Source of the DNA: Macrotis lagotis
Lineage: Eukaryota; Chordata; Mammalia; Peramelemorphia; Peramelidae
Length of the DNA stretch: 64,000 nt
Assembly: GCF_037893015.1 (NCBI RefSeq)
Contig: NC_133662.1
Coordinates: 272,836,444-272,900,443 of the forward strand
Direction of reading: 5' to 3'
A program made the position numbers and the translations under genes. The notes below the pieces were generated by a model. That model was not told where the DNA came from. It was given only the letters and a program-made list of their open reading frames with translations, and did not search any database. This document shows positions 12,420 to 24,408 of the stretch, one piece after another; within the stretch, counting starts at the first letter, position 1; every line of letters starts with the position of its first letter.

Positions 12420-15180
12420 GAAGAACTCCCTTCCTGTTAAGGGGGTTACAGACACATGATTTAGAGAAGAGTGAAAAGAAGTGGGTCTCTGCCAAAGTAG
12501 TTGGGTAGGCTAGATGGACATGAGTTATGGGAGGCAGGAGGATTTGCAAGGCAACAAAGATGACCAGTTGGAGGGTACTGTCCTTCCTGGAATATCTGGT
12601 TCTCCTCAAGGGCAGGCCTATCTGCCATCATGAAGGGTGGACCTAAAAGCCATGTTCTGAACTGCAGGCCTTATTCTGGAGTCAAAAACAGATTTGAAAA
12701 GGGGGAAAGGAAACCTGAGTGAAGTCACTAAGCAACAAGACCTCTGTGTAGGGTGGTGACTCTTTCAGCAAAAAAGCACTGATTTGGCACCTGTGCGCCA
12801 GCCCCCTGCTATTCCAGTGTCCCAAAGGGTAAACCCATCCATAGGCCTGGAGTACCAGCTCTGGAACCCATGACTGTACCTTGTGAGCTGCCCTCCTGCC
12901 AAAGGGAAGCCTGGCAGCCTGGCTGGCCACATGGGGTGGGGGAGGAGAAGCCAGGTCTGAAGACCTTGAGCTCCTTCCTCCTCAGCCCATCCAGGCAGAT
13001 GCCACCCACCACTGCAGAATTTATCCTTTGTTTGGGGACTCATTAATTCACATTTTAATGATTCCCTTTGTCTCCTTTGAGGTGAGAGGCTGCGTGGGTG
13101 CCCCAGGTACAAACCTGGAGGGTGCCGAACTGCTGTGGAGACAGATGCTGGCCCCTTGGGGCTGCTGCTGGGGTCTTGGCCCCTCATGGAGGGAGGAGAA
13201 GGCTAGGGGAGCCAGGCAGAGGGTGGGCAGGCAGGCCGGGCCAGCCCATTTCTGAGGTCCCCAGTGCTAGCCTCAGAAAGTGAGCCCTGGTCCAAGTCCC
13301 AGGGTCAGGAAGGCCCCCTCTGCCTGCAGAGGCCTCCATTCCCCTGGCAGGATCCACTGGGCCCACCTCCAGCTCTCAGAGGGAAGCTCATCATGTCCAG
13401 GCACCAAAGGGGCCAGTGGGAGGCCCCTCTCCTGAGAGGCAGGAGCCAACTAGGAGCAAAGAGCACAGAAACTGGAGGTGGAGGCCGGGCTGTCATGAGC
13501 TGAGGAGCCAGAAGGGAGAGAAGGCAGGAAGCTTCCTTCCCGGCTTGCCTGGCCCCTAGTATCCAACTGTGCAAATCAAGAGATTAGGGGAAAGGAAAAC
13601 ATGTCAACCAGATGGCTCTGCCCTCCCCCATGGACCCCCAGAGGCATGCTGGTGCCTGGGCCTGCTGAAAAATGTGGCTGTATATGGATGAAACCTTCTC
13701 CTGGGCCCAGGCATGGCCCCCATAGGGCACATATCAGGGCAAATAAAGCCAAGCAGCCCCCATCTGGTTCATGCCAGGGCCCAGAGCAGGCAGCTTAGGA
13801 ATCCAGCCCCCAGCTTCACCCCCCCCACAAAGACTGGCTCTGTTTTGGGAACCAGAAGAGTGCTCCAAGCCCCAGGGTCTCCTCAAGCAAAAGCTAGAGG
13901 TGAGGGAGGGCTGGCAGAAGCCTTGGGTGGCTCAGGCTCGCGTGGACAGGCAGGGGCAGGGCCCGGTGACCTGCTCTTTGGGCACGGGTTTTTAACCCTG
14001 CCATTGTCTGAGTCCCCACCTCATTAACCTGCTTCAAAGGTTCTGGGTGACGGGCGAGAAGGTGGAGCGGAAGAAAGGAGCCCAAGAGTCAGGGACTGGA
14101 CCAGGAAGGAAGGATGGCCCCAGAAAGGGCCCTGGGGAGGCTGGGGGAGAGGTAGGGGCAACCCCACCCCAGCAACCTAATTCCAAGTTTTCCTCCACAG
14201 CTAAAATGTGATATCACAGTAGGACACCAATTTTGAATGAATGAATGAATACATGGAGCCATCAATTTTGGATGGGACCTCAGGTCCAAGCTCCAGATGA
14301 ATTAGGTTCAGCCCTGAAAGCGCAGCTCCCAAACCACAACTTTGGGCCTGGTTTTTCCCGATTCATGGGTTGCTTCTGGGAATTTTCTCAATGCAGCTTT
14401 GATAGGGTCTGGTCCAGAGGTCCAAAGGTCAGCAAAGGCACTCTGGGTAGCTCTGTATCGCTTCTGGGTACAGGATCACCCTCTTGGGTGAGTCCCCCCT
14501 CCCCTGCAGTCAAAAATGTACAGGATTGATGCTTATCCTTTCCCTGCCCAGGTTACCCCCAGATCCTTATGGACCTCCAGTCTTGAGGGAGCTCCCCAGG
14601 TCGTGGACTGCCCTAGAAGAGGAGCACATGGGGGGAAGCGATCCCTTCCAGAATCTCCTCCCCAGTAAGTCCCATAGGCCTCTGAAATGAAAACGGCTCT
14701 GGGGTTCTCCCCCCAGAGAGACCATTGCTCCAGTAATCCTATGGAGATAGGCATACTTGGGTGTATTTGGTCTCACTGATATTTTTCTGCCAAGATTCTC
14801 CAGGCCTTTTTAGGGTTCTGCCCAAGGAGGCTGCCCTGGCGGGGGGTGGGGGCTGGGACATTTCACTACCTGGCTGGGGCGGCAGGGTGCTATTGAGCAC
14901 TGTCAACCTTGACCTAGAATCTCAGAATTCGGATGGACAATGGTGGACACCACCCAGTACAATCTGCTTCTGACCTAGAGCCCCCCTGCAGCACCCCCTC
15001 CCCCTGCAGCCTGGTCCGCACCTGAGATCTACACAAACCTAGTGCCTTTTAGAGACCTGCCAGTCTCCAGGGCTCCAGAGCTGGGCAGAGGGGCCACTCC
15101 CTCCCTGGGCCCAGATGCTGCCTTTCTCATTTGACCTTTCTTAGGCCCTGGGTCTCGCTGAGACCCTAATTCCAGCCTCT
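12420..15180. other. Unique GC-rich intergenic DNA
   Basis: No exon was recognised. It contains a short (TGAA)n at 14235-14250 and an AT-rich candidate conserved element at 13015-13085. Confidence 0.4.
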
Positions 15181-15375
15181 GTCTTTATTAGACACCTATG
15201 ATATGTAGAGGGCTATGCTGGGCAGTGGGGATCAATCTTACAGTCTGCTGGGAGAGAAATGATGTGATCAGAGAAGAAAAGACCAAGTCCAGGTACTATG
15301 ATGAGCTTTAGCCATTACAGACTCAGATAAGGAAACTGAGGCACAAAGTCTGTCTGGAGGTGCCCAGACAGCAAG
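15181..15375 (-). repeat. L2/MIR-type fragment
   Basis: 'attagacacctatgatatgt', 'gggctatgctgggcagtgg' and then 'cagataaggaaactgaggca' are the complement of the shared L2/MIR 3' end and MIR core. Diverged. Confidence 0.55.
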
Positions 15376-16457
15376 TGGGCCAGCTTGGCTTTGGCAGTGT
15401 TTCCATTAAACTTTCTCTCACCCCATACCCCCCACCCGCTGTTGGAGAAGCTCATCTCTGGCACCAAGGACAAAAGCCCCTTAAATGATTATTTCCATCC
15501 AGGTCTGTCACACCAGGTGACCATCACCCCAAAAGTCACCAGCAGAGGGAAAGGACCCAAATGTACCAAAACATTGCTGTCCTATGAGTTATAGGGAAGG
15601 ACTGCTGTTGGGGGGGGAGCCTCAGTGGGGAGTGGAAATGAGATGACCCCCTCCCAAGTAGCTATAAAGCCTTTAAACAGACAGAAGAAAGCTAAAGGAA
15701 GCCCAGAAAGGGACGTTTACAGAGGGCCATTTTGTTGTCTCTCTGCTGGGGCTGGCCCCCCTGCCCCCCATTCTGCATTTGGAGGTGCCTGTCGAATCCC
15801 CAGAGAGCGGTCATTCTCAGGAGCCCCAGGCTTCCTGCTGTATCTCCTTATCAAAAACCAGAGCTCCCAAGCCCCCTACCAGTGCATACACCACCAGGAA
15901 TCAGCTGACAGACCCCAAGAGCTCAAACCAAAGGCATTTACTGAGTCAGCAGAGACAGAATGGTAGTTCCAAATCCCACCTCCCACAAAGCCTCCATGGG
16001 GGGAACAGGCATGGGCATACCTAGACTCAATGTCCTTCCTTTGCTGGGGGTGCGTTCCTACTGTCCCCCTCTATGGGAAGTTTGCAGGCTGGGACCCCTG
16101 GGTCTCTGGCTGACTGCAGCTCAGATCCCCACTTGCATGGCTAATTCTCCCCCCAAGTCCACAGTTGGCTCTCTCTTCTCCGTGCTCCTTGAAGCTGCTT
16201 CCTGCCCATGATATTGCACAACAGGTGTTATCTGGTGAGGGGCTCTACTTAAGGAGGCCAGGGCCCCTGGGGAGGGGGCAGAGGAGGAGAGGAGACTGTC
16301 TCCTCCATTGCCTTCTGGTTGAGGTCCAGGGGTCATCCTTCAATGAGCCACTGCTTCAGATGCTCCCGCTGCAGGCCACCAGGGCCAGGGTCCATCTTAG
16401 ATCGCTTCACCATTGGACCTTTTGCATCCATCCAGGAGAAGAGCTTCAGACTTCCTA
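15376..16457. other. Unique intergenic DNA
   Basis: No repeat or exon was recognised. Frames of about 80-113 codons on the plus strand show no family signature. Confidence 0.4.
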
Positions 16458-16473
16458 AAGGGACCCTGTTCTT

Positions 16474-16900
16474 TTTTTTTAATTTATTTTTATTAAAGAT
16501 ATTATTTGAGTTTTACAATTTCCCCCCAATCTTACTTCCCCCCCCACTGAAAGCAATCTGGCAGTCTTTATTTTGTTTCCATGTTGTACATTGATCCAAA
16601 TTGAGTGTGATGAGAGAGAAATCATATCCTTAAGGAAGAGACAAAAAGTCTAAGAGGTAACAAGATCAGACAATAAGATATCTGTTTGTTCAAACTCCAC
16701 AGTTCTTTGGATACAGATGGGATTCTCCATCGCAGACAGCCCCAAATTGTCCCTGGTTGTTGCTCTGATGGAATGAGCAAGTCCATCAAGGTTGACCATC
16801 ACCCCCATGTTGTTGTTAGGGTGGACAATGTTCTTCTGGTTCTGCTCATCTCACTCAGCATCAGTTCATGCAAATCCCTCCAGGCTTCCCTGAAATCCCG
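16474..16900 (-). repeat. 5'-truncated L1 3' end with target-site duplication
   Basis: The poly-A appears as a T run at the left edge. To its right, on the minus strand, lie the L1 3' untranslated region ('gatatcttattgtctgatc') and the ORF2 tail (GCATGAACTGATGCTGAGTG, GAGATGAGCAGAACCAGAAG). It is flanked by 16-bp repeats aagggaccctgttctt (16458-16473) and aaggaaccctgttctt (16901-16916), one mismatch apart. This is a standard target-primed insertion of modest age. Confidence 0.94.
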
Positions 16901-16916
16901 AAGGAACCCTGTTCTT

Positions 16917-18495
16917 CATGAGCATAACACCTAATTTGAAATTTGATAATCTGTCCTTTTAATTTACTTTTTAAAAATTATTCTAACAGTTGAATGTTCC
17001 CATCCAGTCTTTTTTTTGTTCTGAATCATATACTAACAAGTTCCTATTTGTAGCTAATGATGTTCACAGTAAAAAAGAAAAAATGTAAAACCCTGCACAT
17101 TGTAGGCCGGCCTTTTAGCTGAGAAGCAGCCGGAAGGCCTGTGACTAAATGGCCCAGGACTTGCATGGCCGTGGGAAGAGATCCCATGCACGTGGCACGA
17201 GCAGAGACAATGATGCCCGCCTCCAGCAGGGTCCTGGATCTGTTCTCCAGGAGCAGACTAGAAAGCAGAAGCAGCTTCTAGAAAGGTCTGGACCCTCCTC
17301 CCCAGACCCTTGCTGCTCTGGCTCTTGCCTCCAGCCTCCCCTCCTTCCTTCCTGCCCTCCAGGCCCAGCTCATGGCCTTCCTCCCTCCGGCCTCGCATCC
17401 ACGGCAGCTCCACGTGGAGGACCCCTGAAGCCCCCCAGCCTCCCAGGTCATTCCTCTCCTCTCCAATTCCCAAGATATCTATCCGACCTTGGCCACCCTC
17501 AGCAGGGGCCACACTGGGACCTCTCTATCACCCCAAACACCCACTACCAGGTGAACCCTGAAACCCCCTGGTCACCTCCATCCTCCTCCAGTCTCCCTGT
17601 CCCTCAGGACACTGCCCACATTCTGACCTAACGTTCTTGAGGTCAGCACAGCCCTGGCTCTGCCCTGGGATCCTTGTGCTTCTTGGAAAACCTTGAGCCA
17701 CCCCCCACCATCTGCCTTCTCTGCTCCTCTCCGAAGCCCTAAATAGTGCACAGTCATTCATCCATCAAGCACCCTGGACAGCTGCTTCCTCCGCCTCCCG
17801 CTGCCACCTGGTCAGGAGTTGGACGTGGGCTTCTGGCCATTCCCCAGGGGAGGTGGAGAACCACTCTGGCCCCACAGAGCTGACCCTCCCTTCTCTGGCC
17901 AGCTTGAAAAGTGATCGGGCCCGGGGACACTTCTTCCTTCTGGGGCCTCCTCAGGTAGGCTGGGTCAGAGGTGTGGGTAGATCCCCCCTCAAGGAAGATG
18001 CTGTGGACAGGGCCTCCCCAGGTTCACAGTCAGCTGAAGCTGCCTTGCCATGCTCCCCCCATTCCCTCAAAGGTCTGTAGGCCTCCCCATTCATCCTCTG
18101 GCTGTCCTCCAATGCCACCCCACCCTTCAAGGGGCACCAGGAGGGACCAGGAGGATGCAGAGAGCCGGTCTTCTTCCTGCCCTCCACCGAAGCCTGTGGC
18201 TGGAGGCGACCAGACACCAGTCCCTCTCGGTCCTTCCTTCAACCAGAGAGCCTCCCACGTGGCAGCCTGGCCTCCAGCCCAGGTGAAGCTCAGAGGGCAG
18301 AAGGGGGAGTAGTGATGAAGGAAACCTCCCGGATGGCCTCCTCCCGGGCCCCCGGGTCCCTCGTCCAGTGGCACACCACTGCTGGTCAGTGGCAAGACCA
18401 GAACTGAACTGGACATGAGTGGGGCTGGACTTCTGGGCTCCTGTCTGTCACCAGTTAGAAATAATTCACTTTCCCCTCCAGCTAGGAGCCCAAAG
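16917..18495. other. Unique GC-rich intergenic DNA
   Basis: The AT-rich start (16920-17100) gives way to GC-rich DNA with pyrimidine-rich plus-strand stretches. No exon was recognised. Confidence 0.4.
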
Positions 18496-18497
18496 TG

Positions 18498-18499
<2 letters not shown>

Positions 18500-18543
<44 letters not shown>

Positions 18544-18600
18544 ACGCGTGCACGTGTGTATGTGTGTGTGTGTGTGTGTGGGTGTGGGTGATGTGTGCAC
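18500..18600. repeat. (TG)n microsatellite with CG-containing interruption
   Basis: A TG run is broken by TGCACGCGTGCACG and then resumes to about 18590. The alternating purine-pyrimidine pattern is continuous across the interruption. Confidence 0.96.
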
Positions 18601-19490
18601 ACCTCCAAAGCGAGACGGGGAGGCGGGCCACCAATGCTAGCAGAAGCTTTGAGGTTCTGGGGCCAAACAGGCCCACCACACTCAGAGCAGAGGGAGAGGG
18701 TGACCCTCTGCCCCCAGGGGGGGAGGTTTTGTTCTTCTTGGGGTCCAGGGAGGGAGCTGGGCTGGCAGTGGGGAAGCCACGCATGATCCCCCTCCTCGTC
18801 ATTCTATTATTTGGCACAAATTGAGGTCAGCTCCCACCCCTTAGAAGAAGGGGGCTGCCTTGTGGGGGTAGCGATATATATGTAGCTGGGAGTGGGGGTG
18901 GGGATACCTGTCTAGGAACAAGCCTGACCAGAGAGGAGCTGAGCCACAGCCCTGGGGTCATAGCGAAGGATTCCCAAGGAGCCTGGGCCAGTCCCAGCTT
19001 TCCCCATCTCTGTCCCAGGAGACCCTTGGGGTGGGGGAGACGGAGGATGAGAGCAGTTGGTTCCCCGGGCTCCGAAGGCCTCCCCGCTGCATCCTGGGCC
19101 CTCCTGACTTGGGTCCTGCTGTCACTGGACAGTGAGGTCTCTGGGGGGGGTGTCAAGCAGCCTCACCTCAGTACACGAATGAGTCCACCCATCCCCAGGA
19201 CAAGCTCCGGGGCTGGAGAGAAGCAGCCCCCCATCAGAGGGGGGTGGGGGCAGTTCCTGATCTGTCTGGAGTCTGAGAAGACCCACCTCCGAAGCGCTGC
19301 TGCTGAAGCCCGAGCAGACTCTCTGGGCCCTTGAAATGACTTTCTAATGTTGGGGACAGAATGGGAAACAGAGATGAGGGAGAGGAGCAGCGCCCCCCAA
19401 CCTCTAGTTCTATGGTCAGATAATTTCTAGGCAGATGGTGCCCTGATGTCATCGGAACCCTGAGGCGTAGACCCCTGGGGTGAAGGTCTC
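18601..19490. other. Unique GC-rich intergenic DNA
   Basis: Nothing recognisable beyond short G-runs and chance frames. Confidence 0.4.
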
Positions 19491-19493
19491 TCT

Positions 19494-19632
19494 CTCACAC
19501 ACACACAACACACACAGACACACACAACACACAGACACACACAACACACACATACACACCCATACACACACCACACACATACAACACACACAACACACAC
19601 ATATACACACATACACACACAACACACACATA

Positions 19633-19672
<40 letters not shown>

Positions 19673-19680
19673 TCACACAA
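19494..19680. repeat. Compound CA-rich microsatellite
   Basis: CACACAACA, CACAGA, CATACACACC and plain CA units are mixed over about 187 bp. All six frames are open in places because of the repeat. Confidence 0.96.
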
Positions 19681-20985
19681 AAGCAGCTCTGGGGCAGGGG
19701 AGCTTCGGGTGTAACACAGGCTCTGTCCAGGAAGACCCCAACTGACCCCTGACCTCTTCCTCTCCCCTCACCCCTTTCAAAGGAAAGCAGCTTTTGGACG
19801 GTGCAGCCCTTCGCCGGGGAGGGGCATGGGGGCAGTATCCCACGGAGGCCTCTCTCTCTCTCTCTCATATTGGCCGAGGAATATATTGGAAACCTTCATT
19901 TTATGTTTTGCTCGGTGACTCAAGAAGCCCCCCACCCCACCCCCGGGGACACCCCTGGCATTTCTGGGCTGTGGTGCATTCATCCAGGAAAAGGAAAGAA
20001 GAGGAAGGTCACTGAGCCTCTGGAACATGGCCAGACTCCAACGGGGGCGGCCTTAGGTGACTCAAGCCACGGGGGGCTGTAAGGAGGGCACCAGGCCCTC
20101 TCCCTGGGCCTATGGCTCTGCCGCTGAGTGTAGACAGACACAGCCGCTACTGGAGGACATGGTGCAGCCGGGAAGGCGGCGGTGGCTGGAGATGCAGTCC
20201 TCTCGAGGAAGATGTCTTCGTCCGTGTCGCCCAAAGGCTTGGGGGGCATCAGCAGGCCGAAACCGAGACCCTGGACCCACTCTTTACCAGGGTGGACAAT
20301 TCCTGCCCAGGAAGCACTGTGGACATGGAGCCTGCCCGCCAGAAGTGGACATTCTAGAATATTCTCTTCTCTTCTGGGGCACATGCCAAGCAGGCAGCTC
20401 TGCAAGTTAAGGAAGAAGAGGGTCCCAATGCCAGCCAAGGCCCTGTGAGGCCTTGGAGCCTGAACCGGGTCTGAGAGGTATAAGAGAATCCTGAGGGCCA
20501 AAGATGAGGAAGGAGCACCTCCCAGATGGAGCAGAGAGGCAGGAGAAGCGAGCTCCAGGGTCGGCTTGGCAGCCAGCTTGGTTGGATTGTGGGGCTCAGG
20601 GCTTGGGGGGAAAAGCTAGAAAGGGGACCCTGAGTCTGGACTCGGAGGGGGCCAGAGGGAGAGAGGAGTCAGGGGTCTTCTTGGTGGAAGGGGATGTGGG
20701 ACAGCAGCAAGTCGGTGGGTTCCGAGCCACCCCGCAGTCAGTGGAGCCACTCTTTTCCCACCTTGGGCCTGTTTGTTTGACCCCTTCCACCCTTCAAGGG
20801 GCTTGGGGAGGGGGTCTTTGGATGGTCATAGGCATCTAAAACTCAGTCTCAGCCAACCAGAACACGTGAGCTTTTCCCCAAACCCTTCCTCCTGTCCCCC
20901 CCACTTCCTTATTACTACCAGGGGCTCCATCCCCTCCGGGCCCTCAAGCCCCCAACCTAGGAAATATCTTGGGCTCCTCACTCCC
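19681..20985. other. Unique GC-rich intergenic DNA
   Basis: A (CT)n run lies at about 19852-19866, followed by a short AT-rich patch. No exon was recognised. Confidence 0.4.
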
Positions 20986-20989
20986 TCTA

Positions 20990-21720
20990 CCCCCCAGATC
21001 TAATATTGTGCTGGGGTCTGTCGTTGTCTCCCCAATATGCCCGCTTCTCCCCTCTGACCCTGCAGTAACCCCGGTGCAGCCCCCCAACCCTCAAGTCTGG
21101 ACTATGGCAATGGCTGGTGGGGGGCTCTTCCCACGCCAGGCCGTCATCCACTCAGTCACTAGATGATTCCTAAAGCTCCACTCAAGGAGCTCTGGTGGGT
21201 CTTCAAGCCCCCCCCCAACCCGGCCCCCTCTCTCCTCCCAGGTCCTCAGGTCCTCACCTCTCCTCAGACCATCCTCAGGCCCCTGAAGGCTCTCCCCGAG
21301 TCTGTCTCCATTCCGGCATCCACTCCCTTGCACATGAATTTCTCGTGGCTCCCTAGTCCTCCTCAGACCAGGTGCCTGCTCCTCCGCTGCATCCTGCTCA
21401 GTCTCTGCTCCTCTCACTGCCCCAGACGCTCCCCATGCTGCCTTCTGACTTTGCCCAGACCTCAGGGCACCATCTGCCATCTCCAAGGGTGGTGCCCAGG
21501 GGATGAAGGCCCTCCTCCTCTTCCTCTCCTTCCTCCTCCTCTCCCTGAACCCTTCACCTCCTTCCAGACTCAACTCCGGGGCCGCCCCCAGCTGACTGTG
21601 CTCTCTCCTTCCTGGTGCCCCCCCAGGAATCCCTTGGCCCCTTCCTTGTCCATCTTCTACACGCTCTCTCCTAGAAGCCCCCATGACAGCTGTCCTGCGC
21701 CCGTTCCAAGGAGGTGCTCC
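20990..21720 (+). repeat. Probable L2 fragment, GC-enriched
   Basis: 'tctggactatggcaatggct', then 'gatgattcctaaagctcc' and later blocks keep the order of the L2 reverse-transcriptase region (HLDYCNSLL equivalent, then the tail). It is very diverged. Long opposing frames over it (21091-21684 minus, 21163-21723 plus) are read as chance. Confidence 0.45.
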
Positions 21721-22970
21721 TAGCAGAGCCCCCGGGACCCCTCTCTAGGTCTCCTGGACATTGAGCTCTGACTTGAGGTCATCTCACCAGATTCCAGACC
21801 CCCCCAACCCTAGCCCTGGCCTCTGGGCCGAGACCTCCCTGAGCCTGCGACTTAGCCAGGCTCCAACCCTAAGATGCTCTGGCTTAGAAAGCTCCCCTTG
21901 GGTGTCCATAAATGTAAGAGGAGCCTTTGGGGCAAGCCCAGGGCCTGGGCAGGGGTCCATCAAGGGCTCCTGAGTCTCCTCCCTCCTCCTAGCCTTCCCA
22001 TGGGGGCTGGTTTACTCCTACTTGGGGGCCCAGGGGAGAGGTTGGAGGCATTGGGGGAGGGGAGGTCCTGCTCTGGGCTCAGCCCTCCGGCCCATTGGGG
22101 GCTTCTTTCAGGGCATTTGGGGGGGGGGCAGCAAGGCAGGGCCAGCCTTGGACAGATCACCAGCCCAATGGGTAGTGGGCTCTGGCTTGTTCTGTAGAGA
22201 CCAGGCAGAGTGGATGGGACCAGATTTGCCTCTGAATCTCCAGCTCTAAAAATAGGGCCACCCAGCCCTCTCTTGGATTCCATAGTAACAACCTGTCTCT
22301 GGCTCCTGCGGGGACCAGCAGCCTTTCCCATTTTGCCTCCCAAAGTTGGGCCCGAGCATCCCGGGGTCTCACGCCTGGTGCGCCTGGTCCTCCAGGAGGC
22401 AGGGAGGCCAAGCAGCAGCTGAGCCCTGAGAGGGCCCAGCCCGAGGCCCAGTTTGGCCTTCGGTCAGAAGGAAGCCCAGGCCCCCAGCAGGCTGGACACC
22501 TCGGCAGCGGGCTGGTCACAGGCTCGCCCTCCGGGAGCATCCCCAGGTGGTCGCAGGTCCAGCCTGTCTGGGAGACAGCAAGCGCCTGGGGCTTGGAAGG
22601 CCTCCTGGGGTCCAGCTCATGGGGGGAGGGGAGATGACTCTAGGGAGCCTTGGATGGCCACAAGAGGAACATACTACGGCTGAAGGTACCTGGGGAGCAG
22701 TGACCCTAAAGTGTGGCCTTTCCCAGGGGGAAGCATGGGCCTCCCTGGTGGGGAGCCCCACATCCTAGCTGGACTCCCATGGCAGGAGAGGAAGGAGGGC
22801 AGGCTGACTGCCAGCCTCTGAGGCAGGGGAGCCTGGGCAGGGCCCCAGCCTCCACCAAGAGGTGTCCCCCCCAGGAAAAAACTTCCAGGGAGAGGTGTCC
22901 TGTTCCTCCAAGTAATATCCCCCTAAAGGGCTATGGGGGGTGGGGAAGCAGCTGGTGAACCTAGAAGTCT
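21721..22970. other. Unique GC-rich intergenic DNA
   Basis: No exon was recognised. It contains a perfect MEF2-type box (22246-22255). Confidence 0.4.
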
Positions 22971-22977
22971 TTTGAGA

Positions 22978-23098
22978 AGGAACAAGAAAGAAATGGAGAT
23001 AAGGGAGAGATGGAAGGGGGGGAAAGAGATGGAGATGAGGGAGGAACAGAGGGAGGGGAGACGGAGGATGGGGAGGTGGGGATGAGGGAGAGACCGAG
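22978..23098 (+). repeat. Purine-rich (GA/GGA) tract
   Basis: About 120 bp of nearly pure purine on the plus strand, made of GGAGAT, GAGGGA and GGGGA units. Confidence 0.85.
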
Positions 23099-23099
23099 G

Positions 23100-24055
23100 A
23101 GCCCGTATCCATGCCCTTCTAGCAACAAACCCTGCTACAACGGGGGCCGGGCTGCAGGCAGCCTTCGCTTGGCAATGCCACGTGGTCAAGGCCTCCCAGC
23201 TCCGTTTCCATCTGACTCCAGTCTAACTCTGCTCATGGAAAGCCTAGCCGGGCTGATGCCAAGTGAATCAGGGCAGTCCCAGAGGGCAGAGGCAGGAGTG
23301 GGTCCAAGAGGCTCAGCCAAGAGACGTGCCAAAGACGAATGTGATCCGTTGGCGCTAGAGAGAGGCTGAGGAGCTGCCTGGAACATGATCCTCACTTTAC
23401 AGAGAAGGAAACTGAGGCCCAGAAAGAGTCACCCAGCCCCCTGATGGGAGGAGGAAGACTGATCTCAAAGCACTGAGGGAGAGACAGAGAGAGATGGCGA
23501 GCGAACCTGGGCCTGTAGTGCCTCTGTTACAGGGAGTCCCCTCAGCAGGGCTAGTTACCATTTTAGAGCCCCAGTGGGGTGCCCTAAAGGGGGAGGGGCT
23601 AGCCCGGAGACACCCAGCCAGGATACGTATGAGATAGGACCTGGTCCTGGGTCTTCCAGTCACAAATGGAAATCCCAAATACAAGATCTGGATGTCATAT
23701 TCTTGGAACAACTAAGGAGGCCCCAAAGGGAAAAGTCTGTGTCCTCTGTGGAGTGGGGGCCTAGGGGAGTGGAACCCAGGACGAACTGAGTGATGGAGTG
23801 AGAGAAGCAGCAGAGGGACGGACAGCCCAGTCCGGGAACTTGTCATCTCAAGGGGGTGGCTCACCAGGATGGGGAACCAGACCAGACCAGGGAGATGCAT
23901 GAGGACACAAAGGTGATGCCAGAACAAAGGCTCCAAGCTATCCCGGCAGTGCCTGGGAGTCACTGAGGCACCAGGCTCCACCTCTTCTGTGTGAGGGCAA
24001 TGACATCATCATTGGCCCCAGCAGGTTTGGGGGTGTCTCAGGGACACCTCTCCTT
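23100..24055. other. Unique intergenic DNA with a MIR core
   Basis: Minus-strand MIR core at 23385-23465 ('acagagaaggaaactgaggc'). The remainder is not recognised. Confidence 0.45.
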
Positions 24056-24059
24056 CCCG

Positions 24060-24400
24060 TACCCTCACTCCCACCCAGCCAGACCTCGACAACAGCTCTC
24101 CCATGGATCATCTTCCTGACTCAGGAACCTGCCATGGCCCAGCTCTGCTCAAAGCCCACAACGTTCCCTCTTGAGTCCAGTCCCCTGAAGGTCTTAGCAA
24201 GATGGTCCAGATGCCATATTGGGAATGCCCCTGTCTTTCTAGCACATTCATCTTACGCTTCTCTGTTTCAGCCCAGTGATCCAGCTCCCAGCCCTCATAC
24301 ACGCTCCGGGCTCTCCTGCCTTCCTTCCTCCCCTTCACACCCTCTAGACCCCAGCCCTCCTGGCCTTCTGGCTATTTGCCCCCTTAAATACTCCCATCTC
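24060..24400 (+). repeat. L2 fragment
   Basis: 'cccatggatcatcttcctga', 'ctcaaagcccacaacgttcc', 'gaggtcttagcaagatgg'-like blocks and 'ggaatgcccctgtctttct' match the L2 reverse-transcriptase C-terminal order. Diverged. Confidence 0.5.
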
Positions 24401-24408
24401 GTGGGTGA

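Noticed and set aside
12166-12609. His-Pro-Ser-Ile repeat protein frame on minus
   Set aside because: It is a translation of the GGAT tetranucleotide repeat and an L1 tail.
18030-18608. 192-codon minus frame
   Set aside because: Its N-terminus is a His-Thr repeat read from the TG microsatellite, and the rest has no family resemblance.
19427-19868. Cys-Val-rich frames that look like a cysteine-rich peptide
   Set aside because: They are translations of the CA/TG microsatellite in several frames.
21091-21723. Opposing long open frames (197 codons minus, 186 codons plus)
   Set aside because: They overlap on opposite strands in very GC-rich, L2-like DNA. Composition is Pro/Ser/Arg-rich with no domain, and no splice or start context supports either.
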